A stretch of DNA of 64,000 bases from Cristatella mucedo. Taxonomy: Eukaryota; Bryozoa; Phylactolaemata; Cristatellidae. Positions 33,091 through 42,506 of this stretch are shown one piece after another (position 1 is the first letter of the stretch; each line of letters opens with the position of its first letter). The notes under the pieces are model-generated. The model saw nothing but the letters and a program-made list of their open reading frames with translations, did not search any database and had not been told where the DNA came from. The stretch covers positions 62,001-126,000 of the forward strand of contig WPIO01000138.1 of NCBI GenBank assembly GCA_009760855.2, in the 5' to 3' direction. A program made the position numbers and the translations under genes.

Positions 33091-33809
33091 ATGCAAAAAA
33101 CTAATTTTATTCAAGGGTTTGATGAATGGAAGAAGGCTATGTCTTTGAATATCGGAAGATCATAAGTTTACTCTGTTTTAGGAAATGATTTAATTTTTGA
33201 TAGTCAAACTAATTATGATATTGACGTCATTTGATAGTCAAACTGATTATGATATTTGATAGTCAAACTGATTATGATATTGACGTCAGCCAATGCGTTT
33301 TGCACAAATTTTATTCGGTAGAGTAATTGAATCCATTGCAGCAATTTGTTTAGAAATAAAATTAGATAGAGTGATTGAAAATTCAAATGACTGCTTTACT
33401 AGTGACGGTATTTATAGATATTCACCAGACGGAATTATAGATGAAGATATGTAATTGAAATAAAATGTTTATATTCTAGAAGTATAGTAGAAAATGTTAT
33501 TCCAAAACAATATTATGCACAATGCTTATTTAGTCTTCATGTACTAAAATTGAGTAGATGTTTCTATAGTGAATTTGAAATATGTGTACCTGGATTAAAT
33601 TGAGATGATCTTCCTAAAGATTGTATTGCTGCAGGGACTGTTGGGATAACAACAAGTTATGATTTTGATATGCCAATAAGAGAACCACTTTTTATGTTTT
33701 TACTAAAAACGAAAAATACTTTGATTTTGAATTTGATATAATGAGTTATTATGGTAGATTTAATGATACAAAGCTTTTGGTTATGACATGCAAATATGAT
33801 AAAATATGA
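33091..33809 (+). pseudogene. YqaJ-type (lambda-exonuclease-like) nuclease
   Basis: MQKTNFIQGFDEWKKAMSLN, IGRS, a TAA, VYSVLGNDLIFDSQTNYDID, then a short tandem repeat. After frame changes it reads FGRVIESIAAICLEIKLDR, FTSDGIYRYSPDGIIDEDM, and, one shift later, VIEIKCLYSRSIVENVIPKQ, YYAQCLFSLHVLKLSRC and FEICVPG. The SPDG...EIK catalytic motif followed by YyaQ is diagnostic of the YqaJ/viral recombinase exonucleases that trim DNA 5'-3' for recombination or end processing. At least four indels; ends at TGA 33,807-33,809. About 235 codons, normal length. Confidence 0.8.
33197..33288. repeat. Short direct repeats inside the exonuclease gene
   Basis: gatagtcaaactRattatgatat occurs three times (33,199, about 33,233, about 33,258), the first and last followed by tgacgtca. 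This is probably a local duplication that pushed the downstream exonuclease out of frame. Confidence 0.85.
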
Positions 33810-33961
33810 ATAAATAATATGAATTAATATAATGAATAATAATAATAATAAATAATATTACAATGAATAATATTAATCAAAAATGAATACTAATAAAGTA
33901 ATAAATAATAAATAATTAATAAATAAATAACAATGAATAATAATTAATAATATGAATACAT
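33810..33961. repeat. AT-only low-complexity spacer
   Basis: About 150 bp made of ATAATG, AATAATA and TAAATAA words, the longest non-coding gap inside the Polinton apart from its ends. No gene is visible. Confidence 0.8.
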
Positions 33962-34108
33962 GTGACATATAAAAAAGTAGAGCTCCAATGCATTGAGGAA
34001 GATGATATATTTAGATTTGTAAGGATTATTCCAATTGTAAAAGAGATATTAGAAAGAAGTAGAATATTAATTAATGAATTTATAGAAGAAAATGTCCAAG
34101 TTTCGTGA
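33962..34108 (+). pseudogene. Small 48-residue frame lacking ATG
   Basis: A clean frame opening with GTG: TYKKVELQCIEEDDIFRF, VRIIPIVKEILERSRILIN, EFIEENVQVS and TGA at 34,106-34,108. Its end overlaps the start of the next gene. Acidic/hydrophobic with no recognised domain. It may have lost its ATG, or may be a small accessory gene. Confidence 0.35.
34081..34085 (+). promoter_or_regulatory. TATAG pre-ATG motif, second fibre gene
   Basis: TATAGAAGAAA before ATG at 34,092, within the coding end of the preceding small frame. Confidence 0.6.
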
Positions 34109-34897
34109 AGAAGATTAGGTTTCTAAAATTAATGGTATTATAATTTTAGATTTAAATGCTAATGGTAATAGAATTATGAATTTATCCGAACCAATTAGTG
34201 ACTCAGATATAGTAACACAGTCTTACCCAGATTCTAAATTTGTTGTTGATACGGGATCGAAACTTAATCTTGGAGGTAAGACAATTTCTAATCTTGCTCC
34301 AGGAGTAAATCCTACAGATGCAGTTAATGTTTCATAAATCAATAGTTATGTCAAAAAGACAGGTGATACAATGACTGGAGATTTAAACATGGATGGTAAA
34401 GCCATAACATCTACTTATTGGAGCTCTGGTAATAATAATCCAACAGTTTTGAGTGACAATTTTTGTGTTACATACGGTGGACTGAAATGAGATGTTTTAC
34501 TTAAAGCATTTCCTTCTGCAACAAATATTGATAAGGGTGGATATTCAATAACTAATGTTGCAAATCCTGTTAATTCTTATGATGTAGCAACTAAATCTTA
34601 TGTAGATAAAACTGTTAAAAAATAACAGAAGTATTAGCCTTATCAATGGATCTCAATGCAAAGAACTCAATACTAAATTTTTCAACAGCCTATTCATGGA
34701 CAAATAAAACTGCACCACCTATAATGATATTAAATGTTATGGTTGTTGGAGCATCTAATTGTATGTTTCTAAAACCTAATAGTGATACAACTGCAGTATA
34801 TGGAGATGTAAGAGCTATAAATACTTCTCCAACCGGTTGTGAATTTAAAATATTATGTTTATTTCACAAGATTACCGACAGATTATTACTATATTGA
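34092..34897 (+). pseudogene. Second trimeric-fibre-like protein
   Basis: MSKFREED, a TAG, VSKINGIIILDLNANGNRIM, then modules NLSEPISDSDIVTQSYPDSK, LGGKTISNLAPGVNPTDAVN, KKTGDTMTGDLNMDGKAIT and GGYSITNVANPVNSYDVATK. The 'GDT.tGdL.M.G..I.nl..P....DA..ksyVd' module is the same as in phage and other viral fibres and in the long minus-strand gene at 20,893-23,430. TAA follows VNVS, TGA follows GGLK, and a shift near 34,625 leads to LNAKNSILNFSTAYSWTNKT and a beta-rich end at TGA 34,895-34,897. Roughly 270 codons. I infer receptor attachment. Two different fibre genes in one element is unusual. Confidence 0.65.
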
Positions 34898-35029
34898 TAC
34901 AACTGGAAAACTAAGAGTAAACATCTTGGTCAGTTATGTACCCTCCTGAAAAGTATAAATGATAAATTAAAACTATCACCTCTATTAACATTGTTGCTTT
35001 ACGTTAACCTTTAAGAAGAAGGAATAGTT
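34898..35029. other. Short gap between fibre and zinc-finger genes
   Basis: AT-rich, no clear gene; it may contain the end of the fibre head after another frameshift. Confidence 0.35.
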
Positions 35030-35362
35030 TTGATATAGAACAAATAGCTTCGTGTTCTAATCTATGATGCAATAAAGTAGAGCAATATTGTTTTTTTAAG
35101 TGTTTCTTAACTAATGAATATCATTTAGTTGGTCTCTCTTTCTTAAATGAGTTAGTATTTATGTTACATTAAGAAAAAATTATAATTGCATCATTGCGCA
35201 TAAGGCTGGAATCAAATTCTGTCTCATCTTTTTCACATAAATCGCAACGTATTTCCTATTTTCTTTTTGGTCTCTTTTTTCTTGGTGCCAATAAGGACGT
35301 TTTCCTTCTAGATAATCAGTTTCATTAAATGTATTCAAACATGTTTCACAAAATATCTCCAT
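35030..35362 (-). pseudogene. Cys-rich (zinc-finger-like) protein
   Basis: From ATG 35,362: MEIFCETCLNTFNETDYLEG then KRPYWHQEKRDQKENRKYVA. In the next frame over, the sequence continues with CDLCEKDETEFDSSLM, so two CxxC pairs about 35 residues apart are present once a one-base slip near 35,245 is allowed. That spacing suggests a zinc ribbon. Further down, KKQYCSTLLHHRLEHEAIC can be read, with more Cys/His. It diverges from the integrase gene with about 30 bases between. Family unknown. Confidence 0.45.
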
Positions 35363-35391
35363 TCTCAATAGAATGTTGTTTTTAACTCTAA

Positions 35392-36171
35392 ATGACAGAA
35401 AAAAAGAAGGTAAATTTAATTCTGACTCAGATATAAGTCAAGTAATAAAACCAAGACCTTAGGTAATTCCACAAGGTTTTTTTAATATTGTTGAGCCTAA
35501 AGACAATCATCAAGCAGACATTTTTTAAATGCCTAATGATTCTAGGTATAAATATGCACTTAGTGTTATTGATGTTGCTAGTAGATATAAAGATTCAAGA
35601 CCTCTTAAAACGAAGTCTTCAAAAGAAGTAAAAAAGCAATCGTAGATATTTACAATAAAGGTCATTTTAAATGGCCAAAGAAAATGACTGTTGATCCATG
35701 ATCAGAATTTAAAGGTGAGTTTGCTAAAGAAGTGAAAAAACATGAAACACAAATTATTGAAGGTACTAGTAAAAAGAGTGTTGCATTAGTTGAAAGAAAG
35801 AATAGAATAATTGCTAAGAGAGCATTCGTTGCTCAATTTTTTATTATTTTATGATTATCCAAATAATAGTGTTACGAAAGCAATAGGCGAAAAACCTGTT
35901 AAAGCAAAAAAAAAGAAAAAGTAAAACTGAAGAAACCAAAATATCATGGAGAACAAGAACCGTTATTAGAACTTGGAACAGCTGTTATATATTTATTAGA
36001 ACCAGGTAAAGGAGAAGATGAAAAAAGAAGAAGAGCTACAGATGCGATATAAGTTTAACTAAACATACTATTGTTAGAATACAGGTATTGAGAGAACAAG
36101 CTGCTAGATATTGGGTAAATGATGTTAAAACAAGTTTTATTAGAGAGGAATTACAAGTTGTTAAGCCTTAG
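35392..36171 (+). pseudogene. INT: Retrovirus-type integrase (rve DDE core and C-terminal domain)
   Basis: MTEKK start, then (after a slip in an A run) DISQVIKPRP, a TAG, VIPQGFFNIVEPKDNHQADIF, a TAA, RYKYALSVIDVASRYKDSRP (first catalytic Asp in HQAD and second in VIDVASR), VDP, a TGA, SEFKGEFAKEV and VALVERKNRIIAKRAF (Glu region). Further on come NNSVTKAIGEKPVKAKKKK, GTAVIYLLEPGKGEDEKRRR and FIREELQVVKP, the C-terminal SH3/chromo-like part typical of Polinton integrases. It would insert the linear genome and create the target duplication. Three stops and about four indels. TAG ends it at 36,169-36,171. The TGA lies where this family has a conserved Gly, so not every TGA here can be read as Trp. 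Confidence 0.88.
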
Positions 36172-36562
36172 AAGAGTCTGGACTTTCTAATGGTTCCAGT
36201 AGTATTTCATCAAATTCTTCTTTAGCTACTTTATCATCGTCTAATGCATCAACAATCTTTGAAACTAAGTTATGATTTGCTTGAAGAGTGGATCTTTTCC
36301 TTCTATAAATTTGTGATATTGTACTATCTATTGAAATTATCATTGTTGATAGGGCACTTAATACCGTTACTACGTGAGAAAGCTCCTCATGTTTTTGAAT
36401 GTAAGTACTGGTTACTGTAATTTCAAGAGATAGTAAGCTACCTATAAATTAAAAAACATATTTAACTCTTATTAATTTAGTTAAGCGACGTTTTATTCTC
36501 TCATTATCTAAAAGTATTTGAATATTCTTGGTATTTGCGTATTTGGTTCGAAGGTCTGACAT
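36161..36562 (-). pseudogene. Unrecognised protein converging on the integrase
   Basis: From ATG 36,562: MSDLRTKYANTKNIQILLDN, RIKRRLTKLIRVKYVF, a TAA, FIGSLLSLEITVTSTYIQKH, TVLSALSTMIISIDSTISQI, VSKIVDALDDDKVAKEEFDE, ending LLEPLESPDSSKA at TAA 36,161-36,163. One frame, one stop, about 133 residues. Helical with a hydrophobic middle. It overlaps the integrase end by 11 bases. Confidence 0.5.
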
Positions 36563-36583
36563 TGTCCTGTATTATTTTATAAT

Positions 36584-37212
36584 TTACTTCCAATGTCTAC
36601 GAATAGGTGTATGTAGACAATTTTGAAGCATACAATCACAAACATCACTACTACTTTCAACAAGTTCAATATCATAATCTGTTACTATAATTTTTTGAAA
36701 ACGTAGTTGTTCAAGTTTTTGATCATTAGCATATTTTGTTTTCCAAAAATGTTCATCTTTATCACAAAAACAGTCATCAGTACTAACATTAATATAATAA
36801 TTAGTATAATGTCTGCAATATGTATATTCATCATTTTGCAATTTTGAATAAATTAATACAAATTCTTTACATTTCTCTGGTTATTCCATTATACTATATT
36901 GAGATCTTCTTTCCTTTTTACAGTTTTCAAAATATTTTTCAACTAAACTTTTTCTCCAATAAACAGCTTTGGAAACAACTTCTTGTAAAATACGTTTAAA
37001 ACTATAGAATGCATAAATGTTATCAAATAAAATTTATTACATTCCGGATATGTATACTTTGTAACCAAAGAACTTAGTTCTTTAACCTTAGTAGGTACAC
37101 CAATGGTATGCATAGAGTATTTTTTAAATATATTACTAACTCGTTTTTTCCAGGTGCTTGCTTTTTCTCGTTTTCTCCTAAACAATGTCCGAGAAATATA
37201 TGACAATGGCAT
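36584..37212 (-). pseudogene. Unrecognised ~205-residue Cys-containing protein next to the right end
   Basis: Begins MPLSYISRTLFRRKREKAST, 20 bases inside the right inverted repeat. It continues KYSMHTIGVPTKVKELSSL and KLFPKLFIGEKV. After a shift near 36,940 it reads VEKYFENCKKERRSQYS, a TAA, PEKCKEFVLIYSKLQNDE, YYINVSTDDCFCDKDEHFW and VESSSDVCDCMLQNCLH, ending HWK at TAA 36,584-36,586. Basic N-terminus, Cys-rich C-terminus (CFC, CDC). No family recognised; the place at the element end opposite polB makes a replication or regulatory role possible. Confidence 0.5.
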
Positions 37213-37231
37213 TTAGATTTAATACAATTAT

Positions 37232-37386
37232 TATTTAATTGAAAAAATAAAAAGGAAAAAAGTTTAATGTTGGAGGAAAAGTAAACTTTTGGAACGTTTT
37301 TCATTTCAAGACCGAAATGCGAACGATAGTGAGCATGAGAAGGATTGAAAATGGAAATGTCCTAAAAGGGTACTTGTCTTACAACC
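37232..37386. repeat. Right terminal inverted repeat of the Polinton
   Basis: Reverse-complementary to 13,573-13,730. It lacks the second hairpin arm: after cgaaatgcgaacgatagtga read inwards, about 22 bases differ completely from the left end. Confidence 0.93.
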
Positions 37387-37391
37387 AGGTG
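37387..37391. other. Target-site duplication, right (AGGTG)
   Basis: Directly outside the right inverted repeat; pairs with 13,568-13,572. Confidence 0.75.
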
Positions 37392-38249
37392 CCCTTCCTT
37401 TTGCCGGCGGCCGCAATAGATTGGTCGGATGCTAATAACCTGTGTCTGAGTCGTGGTCGTATATACCTATAGTTGCTTCGTTGTTTTCGTCAAATTGCGT
37501 TCCTGGATGTGACCTTTATTTATAAGGTCCGTGAATTGTTCTTTAGCATGCAAAATACGGTATACCCTTTACCCGGTTGCCTCAATTGAGACCAAGCTCA
37601 TTTGATATTCCTAGCAGGATCTCAAACCATCCTGAGCTATCTCTCTCATGTGCTCCTGTAAATATCATTCAGTTAGTGGTCACGAGGCCTGTCACAACCG
37701 GCAGATAGCGTAAAAAATTTCAAGGGAGTAGATGGCTATATCCCTCGACACTCGCAGCCATCTGGCATGTGGACTGGGCACTGGTGATCTCGTTTAAAGC
37801 ATATGTTTCAGTGTTAGAGCCAGCAAAAGTGTTGCTTGGTCGGTCTACCTAGCCGACACCAGGTCGAGCGGAATGCTGTCGCTAGATGAAAGCAAACTTA
37901 GTTACATTAAACCATGATGAAAACCAACCAACTACCTATAGGCAAACCGAACGATAATTAAGAAACTGGGAATATTTGCACCCAAATTCGGTCATGTAAA
38001 CCAGCCTCGCTTTGAATCCATATGCAATTCAGTTGCCGTCTACATGCATTTAACGACTACAGATCTCATTTAACTCTCACCAATCAGTGTCTATATTCGA
38101 AGCAACTCTATTCACATGAGCCTACATTCGGAGAGTCCAGGATACTGCCCTTTGAAGTGTGAGAAGATAGAGCAGCAGTATGGTGATATTGGAAATGTAA
38201 AGCTAAATGTAAGCCGGGATGCTTTAGGCTCAGCTGTGGTACTTCTGCA
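37392..38249. other. Intergenic DNA, nothing recognised
   Basis: Contains a NotI-like gcggccgc near 37,407 and otherwise unique-looking sequence. No coding frame or repeat copy supported. Confidence 0.45.
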
Positions 38250-38862
38250 CCATACTGCTTCATACAGGAGTTGCTGATTGATGTCTGCTAGCCTGTCAAT
38301 TCTACCGTCTCAATTACGGTTTTAGGAACTGGGGAAGCCAGCTGAAAGCAGACAAAATTATTAACAGTAAGGCTTTATATACAATTTTTTCATTTACCCA
38401 TGTATGCTGCCTATCAACAGCTTATCTAGCTGACTATGAATTCTATTTACAAGAGCTAATGTGGTATTTATTTTATTCTCCCGTGATATTCAATGGATAA
38501 ACAGAATAATGCTTTCGGCCAATAAGGAACTAGTTCATGGTCAGCAATCCTGGTCAAAGTCCAGATTGAAGGCAAGCAATACATGTGGGTTCTTTATGCT
38601 GAAACCGCTGCCATCTCACTGCTAGCCTCTCCCTGAGACCAAGCCAACCCATGTGCTCGTGGCTACAATAATGGGTACGTAAGAAATTCAGCAGGTTACT
38701 CATAGGTTATAACCATATAGGTTGTAGTCGTCAGCCTCAATTTTCAATCACTGCCTCGCCTTGGTACAGGACGACAAGCGAGTAGGAGAGCAAACCGATA
38801 ATCGCCATACGCACGGCTGAAGTACCAACCTAGAATTGGCATATATTAGAGCATGTATGTCT

Positions 38863-38867
<5 letters not shown>

Positions 38868-38916
<49 letters not shown>

Positions 38917-38957
38917 TATATATATATATACATTCATTAATATATATATATATATAT
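38868..38957. repeat. CA/TA microsatellite
   Basis: CA run, one AAAC interruption, then two TA runs separated by cattcattaa. Confidence 0.97.
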
Positions 38958-39069
38958 CTTCCTTTGTTATTGTATATGTTTTATGGTGGCCATAGGTTTG
39001 GCCTCAATTGGTTTTCTGTGTGTTGGATCGATGCAGTCAAGTAGGCCAACTTGATGATGCTGCCTAGCA

Positions 39070-41175
39070 ATCGGAATCATAATAATAATACTAAAAATAA
39101 TGTACTTGATAAAGCACTCTCAGAGAACCTAATCTCTTTCGAGGTGCCTGACGTTTTCTGCAAAGGAAATGCAATTGAATGGTAAGTGAAATCATGCTTG
39201 AAAAACAAACAAAATGAATAACATGGTTAGGGGTGACATTCACAGGGTCAGCATGCAAATGTGGTTAGTGGCAGCATGCACAGGGTCAACACGCTTAAGC
39301 AAGTGAAAAACGAATCAAAGGGACCCACTACATGCTATCCCAAATAGGTGTGTTTTTAAGTTCCTTTTAAATATGGTCAGGTCAGGGGAGTTCCGACGCA
39401 GGTCGGCAGGGAGTTCCAGGCTTTGGGAGCATACGAACTATATACCCGGTATTGAAAGGATTTAAGGTTTGCACGGGGTATTTGTAAGCTGTTGGATTCC
39501 AAAAAACGGTTCGCACGATGCTTGGCCTGATGGGGTAGTATTTCTGAGAGATAGGCTGGATTCATAGAATGAAGGGACCTAAAAGTGTGCGACAAAACCT
39601 TGAAGTCAATCCGTTGCTTGACTGGTAGCCAGTGCAGGTCGGCGAGAAGTGGAGTAATATGGCAACTACGAGGCTCACGACAGACAGGCCTAGCTGCAGA
39701 GTTATGCACCAGCTGTATTCGCCTGATCGCACATGCTGGTAGGCCAGTAAGCAGTGAGTTGCAGACGTCGACACGAAATTTCACGAATGCATGGACCAAC
39801 TTGGACGTGGTATCCTTATCTAAACAAGCCCAAATTTTAGTAATGTTATGAAGCTGAAAATATGCAGATTTGACTGTGGAGCTGATATGGTCGTCTAACG
39901 AGAGGTCGTTTTGGAATATGACACCTAGATTTCGAACTGATTCGACATTGGATATGCTGGCAGAGCCAATTTTGAGAGACAGTCTTTTCAATCTCCGAAT
40001 CACACTGGGTTTGCTCATAACTAGTAAGTTAGTATTGTCATCGTGAAGTTTTAAAAAATATGCTGTCATCCATGTGCAGCTGGCATCAATGCATGCAGCT
40101 GGTGAGTTTAGAGAATTTGAGGTGATTGAAGGCTGGGAGCAAACAAAGCAAAGGTACAACCGACTTGCATCCGCATACAAGTGAAAGCTTAGATTGTGCT
40201 TGGCAATCACATCAGCAAGAGAGAGAGTATAAACCGTGAAAATACCCGGACCTAGCACGGAGCCCTGAGGTACTCCATTTTTCAGAGGTACTTCAGGTGA
40301 TCTTTGTCCATTCACGTAAATACTCTGGAGTCTCACACTGAGATTGGACCTGTGACACTGAGAGCAGTGCCAGTGATGGCCCGGCGAGATGAGAGGTGCT
40401 CTGGAAGAACTTTCTGATCGATGGTGTCGAAAGCTGCCGAAAGATTGAGCAACAAATGCAGAGACACTCTACCAATGTCTATATTCCTAAGTAAGTCATT
40501 GTATACCCTAAGCAATGCTGACTCTGTAAAGTGATTAGCTCTAACGCCAGACTGGTACTTACTAGCAAGGTGTGAGGTTTCGATATATGAATTAAGCTGG
40601 TCTGCCACGACCCGTTCAATTGTCTTTCATAAGAATGGTAGAAGGTAGACTGGGCGGTAGTTGCTCAAGTTCTCTTGGTCTAGTGTTGCTTTCTCGAGAA
40701 AAGGCCTGACTGCAGCTATTTTGAAAGGTGCTGGGACATGACGTGAGGCTAATGACATATCATTGATGTTAGTTATGCATGGCAGCGGCAGATCAATGCA
40801 ACATAGGAGCAGGACATTGGGAATAGGGTCGTGAGGACTGGTCGTCTTCTTTTATTGCGATACGATCTTTAGGACTAGATCACTAGTAACCTGCTTAAAT
40901 GCAGACATTGAGGTAACGCCAGGAACCAAGGAACAGCATTCCAGTGGGGTGGTTGTCATCGCCGGGATGGATTCCCTGATATTGTCTATCTTGAGCACAA
41001 AGAATCGAGAGAAGCGATCGGCTAGATCATCACAACGATCATCAGGTAAGGAGCTAATCTGGGAACGGTTGAGGATATGGTTCATAATCGACATCAGCAT
41101 TTTTGGATTGTGCATCTGTGATTCAACAATGTTTATACAGAAGCTAGACTTGATCGTTTTCTTCAATTGACTATG
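39070..41175 (-). mobile_element. L2-type LINE, 5'-truncated, decayed
   Basis: The minus strand shows, from high to low coordinates: linker sequence (SSLPDDRCDDLADRFSRFF), finger region YQSGVRANHFTESALLRVYND, motif A LNLSAAFDTIDQ, GVPQGSVLGPGIFTVY, a mutated catalytic box (YADA for YADD), LGVIFQNDLSLDDHISS, and PVKQRIDFKVL...AWNSLPT near the 3' end. The 3' end has an ATA/AATA-rich tail around 39,078-39,105. The frame at 39,377-40,336 is open for 319 codons. Compared with 11,690, it has inserted into the collinear repeat. Its 5' part is the breakpoint of the tandem array. Confidence 0.88.
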
Positions 41176-42506
41176 GCCGATTGCCGTATTGGATTTCGGT
41201 GGCTGGGTGAGAAATATTACCCTGCACACCAACTGGCTTGGTATACAATAATAACGGTAGAAACACCTGATAGTAGAGATAACTTGTAGTGTTGTTGTAC
41301 TTTTAAACGTGCCTAATTCCCTTTGTGTTGCACTTCCAGACTTTATTTGTCTATTAGAACTTGTAGGTAGCCTTGGTGGGCTATCACACAGGAAATGAGC
41401 CGAGCCGACTGTCCTTAGCCACAACAGGCAGACTACATCAATACGCCAGTGCACTTCTAGCAGGTACGGCTAAAGGAGGTCGTCTTACTGATATTTCCGA
41501 GGCTTATCTACGGTCTAAACATCTAGAGGTGATTGGCAACAATGAGATCGCTCGGACGCTGGCATTAGGCAAGAAACGTTTACGGAATAACATTTGAAAA
41601 ACACCTGTGATGGAGGAGATGAAGGACCAGCCTGTGTCCGGGTGCACTCGCGATTATACTAGGAGGTGTGATCGGCTCCTACAAACGGAGTGCAAGGAGC
41701 CAGCTTTTTCCCTACATGTATCTATGTCAAATCACTCGAGATTACCGTCGGCGAGATACTTAATGAGAGGACGGTAATGCGATGGCTCTAGAAACAGGTG
41801 CTTGTGGCAAAGGTGGCAAAGAAAGCATAGCTACTGCCGAAAGCCCATACAGAGCAGCTTCGCTTTTGTACATGGCAGAATAGTCACCGGACTTTCAACG
41901 ATTTGAAATTTTAAAAGAAGCAAGTACGTGTCCTTAATGTTGTCCTCAAAAATGTCCTCAAAAAATGTAACTACAACGCATTCTTGCATTGCACCATGAA
42001 ATTATGCCAAGTTCAAGCAGTGATTCAAGCTGTAATTTAAGCTGTGTGCAAGAAACTGCAACTCTTGTATTCGCGGTAAATTCGAGAAAATTAACCAACC
42101 ACTCCCAGTGCATCCGTCAAGATTTTAAGATGTGGATCTCTAATGTCCCTCTTTTGCTACTAATCATGTGACTTTCAGCGACATGCTTTCCTTGAGACAA
42201 GAAATGAGCCATATGACAGTGATTACGGTTACTCACGACAGTTCCTAGTGCTTCAGTGGTTGGTGACTGAGATCACAAACTTCTAGATCCTCATTTCGGC
42301 ATTCTAAGCAGTTTGTGACCTGGTCTCTACTTCGGTTCGGTGAAGTCTTTGTCAGCCCTCTGAGTAGCTGCTTGCCACTGAGCACTTCATATTTCAATAA
42401 TTCAACCTAGTAATTAAACTATAGAACGCTATTACCTGCTAACTCGATAATGGAAAGCCTTGGCATTTAATGTCTCCATGAGAGCATAATCCAAATATTG
42501 TAACGT

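Larger units (their letters stand above)
13573..37386. mobile_element. Maverick/Polinton (adintovirus-type) endogenous element, 23.8 kb, decayed
   Basis: Bounded by inverted repeats and a short target duplication. It encodes the Polinton hallmark set: protein-primed PolB, retroviral integrase, adenain-like protease, A32-like ATPase, double-jelly-roll capsid protein and minor capsid proteins. It adds PLA2 and PX-like proteins of the kind described for adintoviruses, plus YqaJ exonuclease, HNH-AP2 endonuclease and fibre-like proteins. The element is visibly more AT-rich than its flanks. Genes lie on both strands with very short gaps. Most frames are broken by stops and single-base indels, catalytic residues are lost in at least three enzymes, and a LINE sits in it, so I infer an old, immobile insertion. 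Some indels could be assembly errors, because the nearby tandem copies also differ by small indels. Confidence 0.92.

Noticed and set aside
37074-37304. 76-codon minus frame MKNVPKVYF... running into the inverted repeat
   Set aside because: It overlaps the better frame MPLSYISRTLF..., which continues into the Cys-rich protein; the part in the inverted repeat is non-coding at the other end.
41373-42171. Frames MVGYHTGNEPSRL... and MHHEIMPSSSSD..., present in every unit
   Set aside because: The diverged counterpart at 11.9-12.8 kb does not keep the frames, so they are not under coding constraint.
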